From: Topomyia yanbarensis
Lineage: Eukaryota > Arthropoda > Insecta > Diptera > Culicidae
DNA length: 64,000 bases
Direction: 5' to 3'
Assembly: GCF_030247195.1 (NCBI RefSeq)
Contig: NC_080672.1
Coordinates: 396,011,037 to 396,075,036, forward strand
In this document: positions 51,901-63,534 of the stretch, piece after piece
Layout of the letters: each line of letters begins with the position of its first letter
Position numbering within the stretch: the first letter of the stretch is position 1
Program-made: the position numbers and the translations under genes
The notes under the pieces: model-generated
Told to the model about the DNA's origin: nothing
Seen by the model: the letters and a program-made list of their open reading frames with translations, nothing else
Databases searched by the model: none

Positions 51901-54900
51901 CACATCAATACAGTGCACAGTGGTTTTTCGCCAAAATCGTGTGATCTATTAACTACGCTTAAATCGTTAAATTTGGATCACTGACGTCTTTGGAGGATTT
52001 TGTTGAAACTTGAAACCCTTTCATGTCGTGTTATTTTAATGAATAATCTCCCTAAGAGGAAGATATATTTATAAGCTTTCTTGCATGCGCATATATATTA
52101 GGGTGGGGCAAAATGATCGTTTTTTCAGCACAGCACTTTTTTGGTTCCTTTTGGGGTCCCAAACAACTGTGCAAAATTTGGGGTCGATTGGTGTTGACCC
52201 GGCGTAGCGCATTGCGTTTGAAATTTGTATGGAGATTAGTATGGGAAAACCTACATTTTTACATTGTTAATTCTACAGACTACAACTTTTCCTTTAGTAT
52301 GCAAACAAATAGATAGAAGTATAGTCCAGGATATGCTGAACAACTTTGCCGAAGGATGTATGGTGTTAGAATGTCTCTAAGTCGAGTTATAGCTGTTCAA
52401 AGTTCGATACATTGAATTAAATGCCAAAAATCATTTTTATTGCCAACACTGCGGGTGTACCAATGGTATTTCATATAGCATTCCGAAATAACGTTATATA
52501 TTTTAGTTTTACCACATTGGTATGTTTGAATGAATTATTCAAAAGCCTTAGCTCAATTTCATGAGCGTAGGTAGTTGAGCAATAGGGCGTAGTGAGGGGG
52601 GATAGGGGGAGACTTTAATATGTAGAAATTCGAACTGAAATGTTGTCGAGTTGGAATGTTCATATGAATTATTTCAAAACAATTACACAATGTCCTACGC
52701 ATAATAGTAACGATGAAATAAAACATACTGTATGTATGTATAAAACATGAGGCGTGAAGCTAATTTCTGGATTTCAACATGAAATCCACCAGATCCCTAC
52801 AACAATTTTTGCTTCAGGTGATCGAACAGCATCGAAATGAGCATCCCATCAAATCATAGTGCCTATTAACCTGAAATATAATCAATGCAATCCTCTGACA
52901 TATCAACTCGACATCAGTTGATTCAGTCTGTAACGTAACTTCTATTGATAAAAGTCAAGGCAAACGGATACAGTATGTTTTATTTCATCGTTACTATTAT
53001 GCGTAGGACATTGTGTAATTGTTTTGAAATAATTCATCTGAACATTCCAACTCGACAACATTTCAGTTCGAATTTTAACCCCCCCCCCATCCCCCCTCAC
53101 CCCTCACTACGCCCTATTGCTCAACTACCTACGCTCATGAAATTGAGCCAAGGCTTTTGAATAATTCATCCAAACATACCAATGTGGTAAAACTAAAATA
53201 TATAATGTTATTTCGGAATGCTATATGAAATACCATTGGCACACCCGCAGTGTTGTCAATAAAAATGATTTTTGATATTTAATTCGATGTATCGAACTTT
53301 GAACAGCTATAACATGGCTTAGAGACATTCTAACACCATACATCCTTCGACAAAGTTGTTCAGCATATCCTGGACTATACTTCTATCTATTTGTTGACAC
53401 ACTACAGGAAGAATTGTAGTCTGTAGAATTAAAAATGCAAAAATGTAGGTTTTCCCATACTAATCTCCATACAAATTTTAAACGCAATGCGCTACGCCAA
53501 GTCAACACCAATCGACCCCAAATTTTGCACAGTTGTTTGGGACCCCAAAAGGAACCAAAAAAGTGCTGTGTTCGGTTGATGTGGCAATGATTACGTTTTC
53601 CATATAACAATGCCCCACCCTAATACATATCAAGATTATGTCTTCGACAAAGTTGTAGAGCAAGCTTTTGCTAACAACTTTGCTGAAGACACTAAGTCTT
53701 TATCTTTAATATCTTCGATATTATGGCTGGTTGTTTGTAGATGGTCTCTTCAAAGCCAATTTAATAATATAACTTGTGAAATATCATTCTGAAATATTCG
53801 AGATGTTCAGTAAAAAGCTTTAAATTATCAAAATGAAAAACTTTCCATGTTACAACAATTACTTCCTTTGTGTATTTTCAAAGTAATTTGACATTTTTTG
53901 AAAATTCAAATGTTTCAAATGGTGATTGGTTGTTAACGGGAAAACGGCTGAGTTTACGTCAATAGTGTTTTCGGACTACTCATCAAAAATCGCAAGATGT
54001 ATCATTTGCTGCCATTTCGTGAGTAATCCTCCTATAATTGAAATTTTTAACTAATTTTTTTTAGTAAGAAGAATGATCTAACGTCTTTGGACAAGTTGTG
54101 TAGATTGCTACTGGATTAAAAAATATTAATCAATTTAATATTCTTCCTCCAATAATAGCTATAAATGTTAATCATAAATATGTTTGCTGAATACAAGAAG
54201 TATCTTGTTAAAATGCTTATGAAGTTATAGATCGTTATATTTGGATGAACCCCAGAAATATTTTTTTAACATATCTTCCTACGGGCTTCATATATTCGGC
54301 GAAGTTATTTCAATCGTAAAAATACACAATTTTTATTAAAACATATTTTTTATCTCGAGTATTTTCGGAGATATTTGACATTTTTTGAAAAACAATAGTT
54401 TTTTCAAATCATTTATAACTCTACTGGAGACAACGAGAGACAAGTGAACACTATTTCATTTCATAGTGTTGATGTAGCATTTCTAATTGCAATTAGGTTG
54501 CCCATTTTCGCCCTTTCAAAAGTGAAATAACTAGCAATATTACTTTTTAAACTTTTGCTAATTTTGCCATAAACTACCCAATAACTTCTAAGTCGCAAAA
54601 GATTGACCGATGATCTCTTCTGGAAAAATATGTATCTTGATAAGACGAACAACTTTCTTGAACATACTGAAGCTCTATCTTCGATATTTAAGAAAAATAA
54701 AAAAATAAAAGCTTATAAGGGGTCGTTCACAAATAACGGGTAATAACTTCGAGTGTACTATAAATAGAGATTTTTAGTCTTCAGTAAAATGTTCGCAAAA
54801 ACAAGCTCTTTGACACTTCTAAAAACTTTATTTGCTATGACTATATCGTCAAAATAAAGGTATTGGATCATCTTAAAGCATCCCAGAAGACATTATTGTT

Positions 54901-54974
54901 GTATTGTTTATCGTTTTTGCGTGAATAATTTCTCGCACGTTTTTGGCGAAAAAACCACTGTGCAGTGATGTGAT
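51901..54974. mobile_element. Outer TIR element enclosing a foldback
   Basis: TGCACAGTGGTTTTTCGCC (51914) is mirrored by GGCGAAAAAACCACTGTGCA (ending 54964). The CACATCA and TGATGTG flanks just outside are also inverted. The foldback 52099-53622 is inserted inside. The rest is AT-rich with repeated 'ttgctgaagacac/ttgccgaaggat' phrases and no transposase. Confidence 0.7.
52099..53622. mobile_element. 1.5-kb foldback MITE, TAGGGTGGGGCA termini
   Basis: Two arms of about 640 bp are nearly perfect inverses (for example ggttccttttggggtcccaa / ttgggaccccaaaaggaacc, and catactgtatgta / acagtatgtttt), around a loop at about 52745-52965. Flanks ATATATAT (52091-52098) and ATACATAT (53623-53630) match at 7 of 8 bases. 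Same terminus class as 14672-15557. Confidence 0.9.
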
Positions 54975-55269
54975 ATTGAATTCAAAAGATACTAACCAGG
55001 AAAAAAGTCAAATTACTGACATACTTGGATAACGTGTAACCTGGCAGGATAATTATTTAGCACTGGGTGGAAATATACCTATTTTGCTGTAAACACTCCG
55101 TAGCGTGTATTTGTTTACGCAACGTAATGCCCACCGCTGTTCTGTATCGTTCACAATTTGTTGTAAATTTTTGTTCGTATTCGTGTTTGTGAACGTTTTC
55201 GTCGATCTAAATAACTTTAGTAATGTTTGTTTGACATTTGTGAATTAATAGCAAAGGCATAGATGCAGT

Positions 55270-55900
55270 GTATTGACTAAGCTACGCATGGGCGATGACA
55301 GCTTTGCGCCGAGGCGGTTTGTCGTTTTTGTTTTGGTCCGCTGGAAGGCGACAATCGCAGTGATATGTCCTCGATACGCTGTTTTGGGATAGTTGATCGC
55401 CACAGCAACAACTTCGTGCCGTGCGCGTGTGAGACGAAAGGATACCGCTCAAAAGTGCCGGCCCATGGTTTGGGCACCAGATCACTGCCAAGAGAAGCTA
55501 AGTGCAAAGGAGTTTTCGCTTCTCCGGCTAACCGTTAAGGATCCAACGGACCCGACCCTCTCGTTATAGAAGATAAATCGAATCAGCCTTGCTCTCCTCT
55601 AGAGCTAACACAAGAAGAGGGAACCTGGGAATTGCGATGCCTTCCGGGTTTCTTTGCGTGGAGGAAGGGAATCCGGTGATTCGTCATCAGCTTCCAATAA
55701 AACAGCCAAGCTCACCTCCCTAGCTAATTGTCAAGGACCGCTGCCAGAGCAGCTAATAGAAACGACCAAGGAGACCTCGGTCGTTGTAGACACGGCCGGT
55801 CGAAAGAAATCTCTCGCCCTCCCGCCAGCAGTAGCAGAGCCACGGCATCCAGCGACAGCAATAGCAGCGGAGGAGAGTGGAAATGGAAAATAAAACGGTA
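55270..55900 (+). pseudogene. GC-rich segment, possible retroelement 5' region/ORF1 start
   Basis: GC content rises sharply. A frame at 55654-55893 reads RGGRESGDSSSASNKTAKLT, CQGPLPEQLIETTKETS, then an Ala/Glu-rich tail. Low-complexity Ser/Lys/Ala composition resembles the N-terminus of LINE ORF1 or gag proteins, but no domain confirms it. It could instead be an untranslated exon of a host gene. Confidence 0.3.
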
Positions 55901-57217
55901 AAATGGAATGTTTAATTGTTTTCCTTTTTGCTTATGTGCGAAAATTTGAAATTCTGATAGGAACACCTACGCCGACCGGTCAATAATATTTTTCCTATTT
56001 TGATAATACTTTCCTTCATCTACAATACTGGGTGCTATCTTAACTATTTGTCCATTTTACGTGTTATCGTCACGGGTAATGGAAAATGCAAATCTAAATT
56101 TCTATCTAATATTCGCATTCTTAAATCAATAGAATTTAAATTCGTAACTACACTAATGACCGGCTGTCCGGAGTTCAGGTTGATTCTGACGGCATTTACT
56201 CTCGATAATTGGTTATCTAGAGTCTAAATATTTTACATATAACTAAATATATTTATTCTAATCAATCATTAAACTGTTCAGATATAAAACACAAAATACA
56301 AAACTTATACATCATAAAATTATATTCTCGCATCGCTTACTTGAAGTTAATCCTGACTAAATACCAACCAACTACCCAATCTGTGGTACTTATGGAAGTG
56401 TCACTGAGTCGGGACCTTCCGTTAAGTAAGTACCACATCAACACTTGCTTTCTAATATCCCAAGTCCTCGTTTGGACTGGGGCAATTGTTATTCCCAAGA
56501 ATTGTTCCTCAAGTAGACTTGTAGGAATGAGACACATCAGGCTGCAACCTACGAAGTATACCGTGCTTACACAACGCAACGTAATATCTTGCAGCCGACT
56601 TGGTCATATACGTCGCTGTTGTACAACTACTTGTATTTAAGCAAATGACTGATTGCCACCTATGAGGGATTTCCGGGCATTCAGATTTTACATCAACTTC
56701 TCCGGGTCAAGCAAAACGACGGACTTTTTCAACTTTGATAGCACTGATTTTTTTTTTCGTTTCAAACTAGTTCTTCTGATGTTGTCGCTGGCTACACCTA
56801 CGGCGGCCCTTGAATGTTGATCAGCGAGATCAGAGCTCTACTGTTTTGTTGAAACATTCGTAGCGATGGTGGTCACGAATAAATGGATTCAAGGCACCCG
56901 CAAAAAATACGGAAGGTCTCGACATGTGCTCCTCATAGCCTACCGCTTTCTTGGTACTTCACTCTCCGCTTCTTGTTGGCTGTAGCGGATGTTAACCAAC
57001 AAAACTGTACACAAACGCGAAAAAATTACAGCCTAATTTGAATGGCACAGAACAATAGTGAGCATTATAGTTTTCCAAAATGAAGCAACCAACGGTGAAT
57101 ATGAGTTGATTTGAAAAAGGAACATTTGCTATTCACCTTTCAATAATATAAATTTATAAATTTGAAGTCCTCCAGACAAGTCCAGGGGATCTTAAAGATT
57201 TTCTGAAAAATCAGCTG
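55901..57217. other. Noncoding stretch
   Basis: AT-rich. An open frame at 56337-56579 (minus) and its plus-strand shadow have no recognisable similarity. Nothing supported. Confidence 0.45.
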
Positions 57218-57522
57218 GCAGTGCTGCCAGGGACAGCTTATGTTGACGACGGAAAATGAATTTTTCATATATCTTCATTATGTTGCAATATTATAGAAAA
57301 CTTATCAATTTAGACTGTCTTTTGCTACGTTTTCCACGCAATTGGACAATTGTAAACATTCTAGGCGAATTTTATTGAGCATTGGAAGGCAAAAGATGAG
57401 CAGCTTCTAGCACTGCGAGGGAAGCACCGATCTTTTTGTAAAAAGGCTTTTCATGTTATTAAGGAAAAATAGTTTTGAAACCCTACAAGCACTAGAAAAA
57501 CGTTGGGCATGAAAGGGTTGAA
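57218..57522. mobile_element. Truncated TTAA MITE, relative of 31773-32299
   Basis: gcagtgctgccagggacag, gacggaaaatgaatttttca, gagcagcttctagcactgcg and gttgggcatgaaagggtt follow the right 60 percent of 31773-32299. The left end and its TTAA are missing. Confidence 0.85.
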
Positions 57523-58734
57523 TTAATAATAAAGAAACTGAAGACCATGGAACAAAATAAAATGGATATATTTTCTCCAATCAATCGATTTTCACGAGAA
57601 ATTGGAAAAATAGATATTCTACGGCGACACAGAAATAAGAATACTTCAAATCAGGAGTGCTGATTCAAATGGTCCTTAGTGACAAATGTAAACAAGCTGA
57701 GTTATTTGCAGTACAGCTTGTGATTATAACATAAAAAACGAATACCGAAAACCAGAACTCATTATGCCCTGTATTTATGGAAATAACAAGCGTTATACAA
57801 AAAGTCACAAAATTTTCCTGATAATATTTTGAAATTTTGCGCTTGAGACCTTTTAAATTGAAAGGGCATATGCGTCAAATATTTCAAAACTTCTGCAACT
57901 GTTCATAGGCGCCTTGCAAAAATGATGCAAGATTCATTTTATTCTGTTTTTCCACTGCACATAGGTATATAGTAAAAACGTCCTAAGTTTCAAAATAAAA
58001 CAAATCATTTTCTTCTGTTCATGCGACTATTTTGGGAAGTTGAATTTTGAAAGTAAAGCTCAATTATTCCTATGTAACATGCCATTCATCGATTTTAACC
58101 ACTTAAGCGCTAATGCTTGGTTAATATAAACTAAAGTTTCCCACAATTTTTTCTCCTAGACTTCTTTTAAATCCAGTGCAACTATTTACCATAGCAATGG
58201 AGAACATTCGTAGTCCGGTGCTCACTTTGTCGTAAACTTTGAAGAAATTCAACATTCGTCGTAAGTGCTCCCTTTGCTGAAAAAAGCCTTATGTGCAGTG
58301 TCGTATGATTCTTGGGCCTGAAAAATGACCTATGTGCAAGGTCCTATAATTTTCAAAAGGACGCATCATTCTAAGGGGTTTACAAACTACACTAGCACTA
58401 AACTTTTCATGTTTTAATATTATTTACCTAAAGAGCATAGTTCTTAGACTATATTGGCATAAATGTTCCACTAAAACTCATATTTGTACTCAAATATGGA
58501 TTTGTTTTAGGTTCATGAAACTTTCTCAGGTCGTGCTCAATGTCACTTAGGACCTTTTGAATAAGTACTCTTGAAATCGTAACGTAAGTTCGAAGTTTGT
58601 CCTTGAATGTTTTTCCCGGGGATTTTTGTAAGTTGATGTTTAGGTTATTATTGGCACCATCAAGCTTTAAAAAATTCCGTACAGGTAAAATTTACCGATG
58701 TTTAGTTTGTTGTATACACGGATAAAAATAGTAA

Positions 58735-59290
58735 AATTGTCGACCAAAATTGAATGTTTTCTTCTTGAAGTGAAGAGCAGGCATTGCATGTATCACTTAT
58801 ATGAGTGAATGCGTCCGGATAATTTGCCACTTCGACAATAAAAACTCACATTTACACGAAAAGTTATTGACACTCACACAACTTTTCCGGATAAATAGAA
58901 TACATTATTTCTCCGGATAAAGGAAACCGCCGGAGAATGAGCGAATGAGTTTATCACGGTATCCTTTTTGCGCTCGCTGCCTTGCTGGCGCTATTCCAAA
59001 ACACGAAAAAAGAAGTCTATCGTACTTCTTTGTCGTTTTTCTTGCAAATGAAGTGTACATTTAGACACTTTTATTGTCACCTTCTCCGGAGAGTGAGTGA
59101 GAAATACAATGCCTGATGAGGATATATAAAGATCAGCCTCGATTATCCGGGTGTACCGAAAGCAAAAGTGGCAAACAGAACTTCTGTGCTTACTATCAAG
59201 ACTTCACTCGGTACCAGCCAGTTTTTCAGCGTTCACGCAAGATGTGTGACTTTTTGGATTTTAGTGTTTAAGTAGCGCCAATTTAGTGAT
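58735..59290 (+). promoter_or_regulatory. Candidate TATA promoter (possible solo LTR or gene start)
   Basis: TATATAAAG at 59123-59131 is followed about 60 bp on by a sequence-rich leader (ttctgtgcttactatcaaga, cggtaccagccag). Upstream are several tctccgga/tccggataa motifs (58815-59095). No TG...CA boundaries with a duplication or primer-binding site could be fixed, so an LTR is only a suggestion. Confidence 0.25.
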
Positions 59291-59375
59291 GGTTTGGACT
59301 TATCTAACTAGCATTAAGTTGGTGTTAGTTACTGATGAGGAATATCCGAAACACAACAAAACCGTACTTTATATA

Positions 59376-59718
59376 CAGTGAAGACCCGATTTTATCAGCC
59401 CCCGATTTTGTCAGCCTCATATGAAAATTGATGGTAGGTAGTTTGATGGGCTCTAGCTGACGAATCAAGTTGATTTCGAGTAAATCTTTTCTTGAGCTTA
59501 TTTTTCTGATCTTAGAGATTCGAAATATGCAAAAGTATTTTTTTTAAATTTTGCACCGTCAGACCCCCTTAAGGGAAATTTAAACTAAATGATCCAGATG
59601 GGGTTATGAGATTATATCTAGGGACTAAACAACCATATTTTAAGAGCTTCGGTTTATTAAAAAGAAAGAAAAGTATATGTCCCGAGGGGCTGATAAAAAT
59701 GGGTCTTCTACGGGACTG
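59376..59718. mobile_element. TA-flanked MITE (CAGTGAAGACCCGATTTT)
   Basis: Left CAGTGAAGACCCGATTTTAT, continuing cagcccc; right ggggctgataaaaatgggtc, ending ttctacgggACTG. TA dinucleotides flank both ends (59374-59375, 59719-59720). Typical of pogo/Tc1-mariner MITEs. Confidence 0.85.
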
Positions 59719-59720
59719 TA

Positions 59721-61230
59721 TAAGCTTATTTTTGAGAAGAATCAAAATATGACAGAGGGATGCCGCTACACTACAATCTCCCCTGAAAGTAAGTTTCAAA
59801 AATTTCAATGATCAACTTATCACTTCAATCAGTCATTCCTGTTATTTTTTTTTGGTTTTCTGAATACTTGGATAATCGAATAGTATTCCCCATTCTAGGG
59901 TAAATTACAAATACCACACTACCAGGTGGGGGGATAGGTAAGACACATTGTGACATTTTTTGACATATGGAGAAAGAAAGGGGTACAAAAAAATTGCAGC
60001 AATTAGTAACATGGCGAGAGGTGTGTCAATTTTAGGCAAATTAGGCGTTACTTAAGTTATGAATAATCGTTTAACGATTCACTGATAATCGCTCCACAGA
60101 TAATCGAGAATGACCTGTATTGGATATTGACAAGTTTAAAAATGTTAAAAATCATTCTTTTCAAATACTGACACAAGCTATCAATTGTAAAAGCTGTCTT
60201 TGTAGGGCCACAAATGATAGTATGATTCGAAAGAAAATCAAATTGAAAATTATGGGCAAATACGCAAAAAAGATTTCTCTTTTGGCCAGTATTTGGAGAT
60301 GGCCACGGGTCTGTTGAGTGCCTGCGTTCATGAGAAAAACCATAGAAAAATAACAAACACATCATGAAGATTGAGAAAAATCTTGCACATCGGAGATCGA
60401 ATATGCATGCATAAATTCTAGTCCATCATCCCTTTATCTTAGCCAAAACACTTTTCATTTTCAAGCAACACTGCGTGACTATGCAAGTCAGATTACAACG
60501 TGTCAATTCTGTTAGCCTATTGCTCACTGCGGTTTACTTTCGATACGTAAACAATATCCCTTGATGTAAAATGGTTTTGCTATTTTTCCAAATGCCACTT
60601 TAGAACTACATTTACACTGAAATGACACATTTCCGTGATGTAATGCTAATGTCTTAAGCAGGGAAACCCACTGGATTCACTTTAGTCTTTTTGCTACCTC
60701 CTTCATCACTAAATACTTACAAAGCAAAACAAAAAAGGCTTAGCGGCTTTTTCCTTGGATTCTATGAAAGCGTAAGCGTAAGTAGCGACTTTCGTTTTCC
60801 TTTGACAATACGAAAATTCAATCTCGTTTTAATTTTAAATCAGCAATTTTGATCCTCATTTTAATTTTCACTAAATGAAATTATAGCAATGTGCATCATA
60901 GAACTGCAACTAGAACGCGGCAACAACGAGAAATATGCACACCGATAGTGCTTCAGTCGTCCAATCGCCATCATCGCTAGCTTCTAATTCCACGAAATCG
61001 AACAACGACTAGTAAATATGGTGTATTTTCGTTCACCCAACACTACGTTCAATATCAAAGGGACTAATGTCGCTCTCAATCTCAAAGCGAAAACGAGTGT
61101 GCGTATGAAATAATGAAATTGATCTTACTCGTATGCTTTGTCCTAGGCCGTTGTCTCATTTTCGTTTTCGCAAAGTTCCGATGCTTTAAAAAGTGGCGTC
61201 GCTGTCTCGTCATTTTCGCCAGATTTTGGT
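59721..61230. other. Noncoding stretch
   Basis: AT-rich, with no supported gene, RNA or repeat boundary. Confidence 0.45.
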
Positions 61231-61234
61231 AAAT

Positions 61235-62920
61235 GACGAATTTCCCACCAACTCGAACAAATGTTGGCAGCACTCTCTCCGATTTTAATGAAACTTTCTG
61301 TATATGAGAACTTTGTCACAAAAAGCCTCTTTGTATACCTTGTTTTTTTTTTTTCAAAAATGATCTAGGCTGACTTTTGAAAAGAGCCAAGCTTTTTTAT
61401 ACCATTTTTTTTTCAAATGTCTATAGTCTAAAAATGACAAATCCTACAAAAAAATGTTGCAGGAGTGATTTTTTTTAAAAAAAGTTCAATTTTAGGATTA
61501 AAACATTGAAAAAAATCTTCATTGACTCCTACACTGAAAAAAATCGATTTAAAAAATTTAAAGTCGATTTACAAAAAAACCCATCTTTGATTTGGATGAA
61601 ATTTTGTTCCCTACCTACCATCAAAAATCCAAGTTGGGCACCTTCAAAAAAAAAAACTATTTGAAAAAAAAAACTTTTCCTTGTTCAAACTAAATTTTTT
61701 TTTCAGTGCACTTTCATTGAAAATTGAACCAATGAAAATCATAATCATCTCAGAATCCAATTTCCCATACATGCAAAAAGTATCAGTAACGCATTTGGTA
61801 TAGCATCTCAGACTGCACTGAAACGAGGCCGAAGGGAATTGTTTAACGGAGATCTGCTACTACAATACTTAGCGCACGACCAGACAACATGTTTAATATC
61901 GCGATAACCGCCACCACAAGCGCAGAGACCACTTTCCACGACCTGACGAGATGGGCCTTGCCATCATTCATTCTCCTGGACCAAGGTTTGTTGATACCTT
62001 TGGGATTCCGTCCTCGGGGGAGAAATATTTAAAAACTTCAAATGCCTAAATGTCCACCTTCTCATTATCATTCTAATCCAAGTGTCATTGCCTGGAATGG
62101 AGCACTGCGAAAAAATTCAAACTAAGGTAATCTGCTATGATTTTTCAGATAATGTACTCAAAAGCTTCCCCAGGAAATACAAAGAGTGCTTTCCATGCTC
62201 CATCAAACGGAGAGTCTACTGTACTTCCCGGGTGGGTATATAGACAAGATAATTTTTCGTATACGGCCAAGTGGTATTTAGTTAAATCTCGCATATATCG
62301 ATGATGTTAAATGGCTCATCTTTGCGCTCATTCAAGTTTGTTATGAATATATACCAAATGCGTTACTGATACTTTTTGCATGTATCAGGCAACTAGCAGT
62401 TGAGAAATTGGATTCAGAGATGATTATGACTTTCATTGGTGTAGTTTTCGATCATTGAAAAAATAAATTCAGTTTGGACAAGGAAAGTTTTTTTAAATAA
62501 CTTTTTTTCTTTAAAAGTGCCCACCAGAATTTTTAGAGGTAGGTAGAATATCTTGGAACAAAATTTCGTTCAAATCAAAGATGGGTTTTTTTATAAATCG
62601 ACTTTAAATTTTTAAAATCGATTTTTTTCAGTGCAGAAGTCGAATTTTTCCAATATTTTTATTAAAAAAATTGACTAATTTTGTGAAAATCGCTCCTACA
62701 ACATTTTTTGTAGGATTCGTCATTTTTGGGCTATAGCCATTTAAAAAAAATAGTTAAAAAAGTTTGACCCTTTTCAAAAGACAGTCTAGATCATTTTTAA
62801 AAAAAAAAAAACGAAGTATGAAAAGTGGCTTTTTGTGACAAAGTTCTCATGTACAGAAAGTTTCATTAAAATCTGAGAGGGTGCTGCCAACTCTGAATAC
62901 GATTTAGCGCGAAATTCGTC
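61235..62920. mobile_element. LTIR DNA transposon, copy C (non-autonomous)
   Basis: Ends GACGAATTTC (61235) and GCGCGAAATTCGTC (62920), flanked by a perfect 4-bp duplication AAAT (61231-61234 and 62921-62924). The arms are 61235-61803 and 62339-62920. The 535-bp interior lacks the transposase remnant of copies A and B and instead carries a LINE fragment on the minus strand. This copy best defines the termini and target-site length of the family. Confidence 0.88.
61822..61970 (-). pseudogene. LINE ORF2 C-terminal fragment inside LTIR copy C
   Basis: The minus strand reads QGPSRQVVESGLCACGGGY then RDIKHVVWSCAKYC. The pattern C-x-C-G-x8-H-V-V-W-x-C is the cysteine/histidine motif near the C-terminus of Jockey/LOA-type LINE ORF2 proteins. 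The flanking interior sequence to 62338 is not recognised. Confidence 0.65.
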
Positions 62921-63358
62921 AAATGAAAAAAACATTTTTGTACTCTGGTCTTAAGATAGCATGGACTTACAACGTAACGGATGCTTATCAGTGCAACTTA
63001 AATCTTCGCAACTGATATAATTTTCACTATCAAATCAGTGGATAGTAGAGAAAGGGTAAGGTTAATTAGATAAAAAGACACATTTTTTAAAACTTGTTTT
63101 GGCGACACAGAGACTGTCAGAAGATTTATTCAATTTCCATAAAATAATCCATGAATTGAACAATATTGTCTCAAATTTTCATTGCAAAATACAGAAAATT
63201 AGGCGAGCGAACCAATCGTTTTGAAATTTTTTGCTGTATTTGTCTACAATATTCCCCATGTAAGAAATAGTAATTTTATCATTTCAGGATTTTTGAATTC
63301 TGCGTAGTTGTTGAAAAGCAAAAAATCGATATTTTACTGTATTTCAAATGTTTCAGTA

Positions 63359-63523
63359 GGGGGGTGGGCGTAGCGTAGTGTAAATCGATTGCCTTGTACG
63401 CAGCGCACCTGGGCTCGAGTCCCGACCCCGCACATAGGGTTAGAAATTTTTTCATAAGAGATTTTTCTAACTCGAAGAGGCGAATGACCTTTAGGTTAAA
63501 ATCTCTATAATCGAAATAAAAAA
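63359..63523 (+). mobile_element. tRNA-derived SINE (Feilai-like), plus strand
   Basis: The tRNA-like head GTGGGCGTAGCGTAGTG, the B-box-like cgagtcccg and the body (cgaatgacctttaggttaaa, ctctataatcg) match the reverse complement of 4565-4726. Flanks ATGTTTCAGTA (63348-63358) and ATGTTGCAGTA (63524-63534) differ at one base of 11. Confidence 0.9.
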
Positions 63524-63534
63524 ATGTTGCAGTA

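Noticed and set aside
56337..56640. Overlapping frames on both strands (80 and 99 codons)
   Set aside because: Mutual shadows without motif; considered and rejected as a channel exon because no S1-S3 or PAS residues match.
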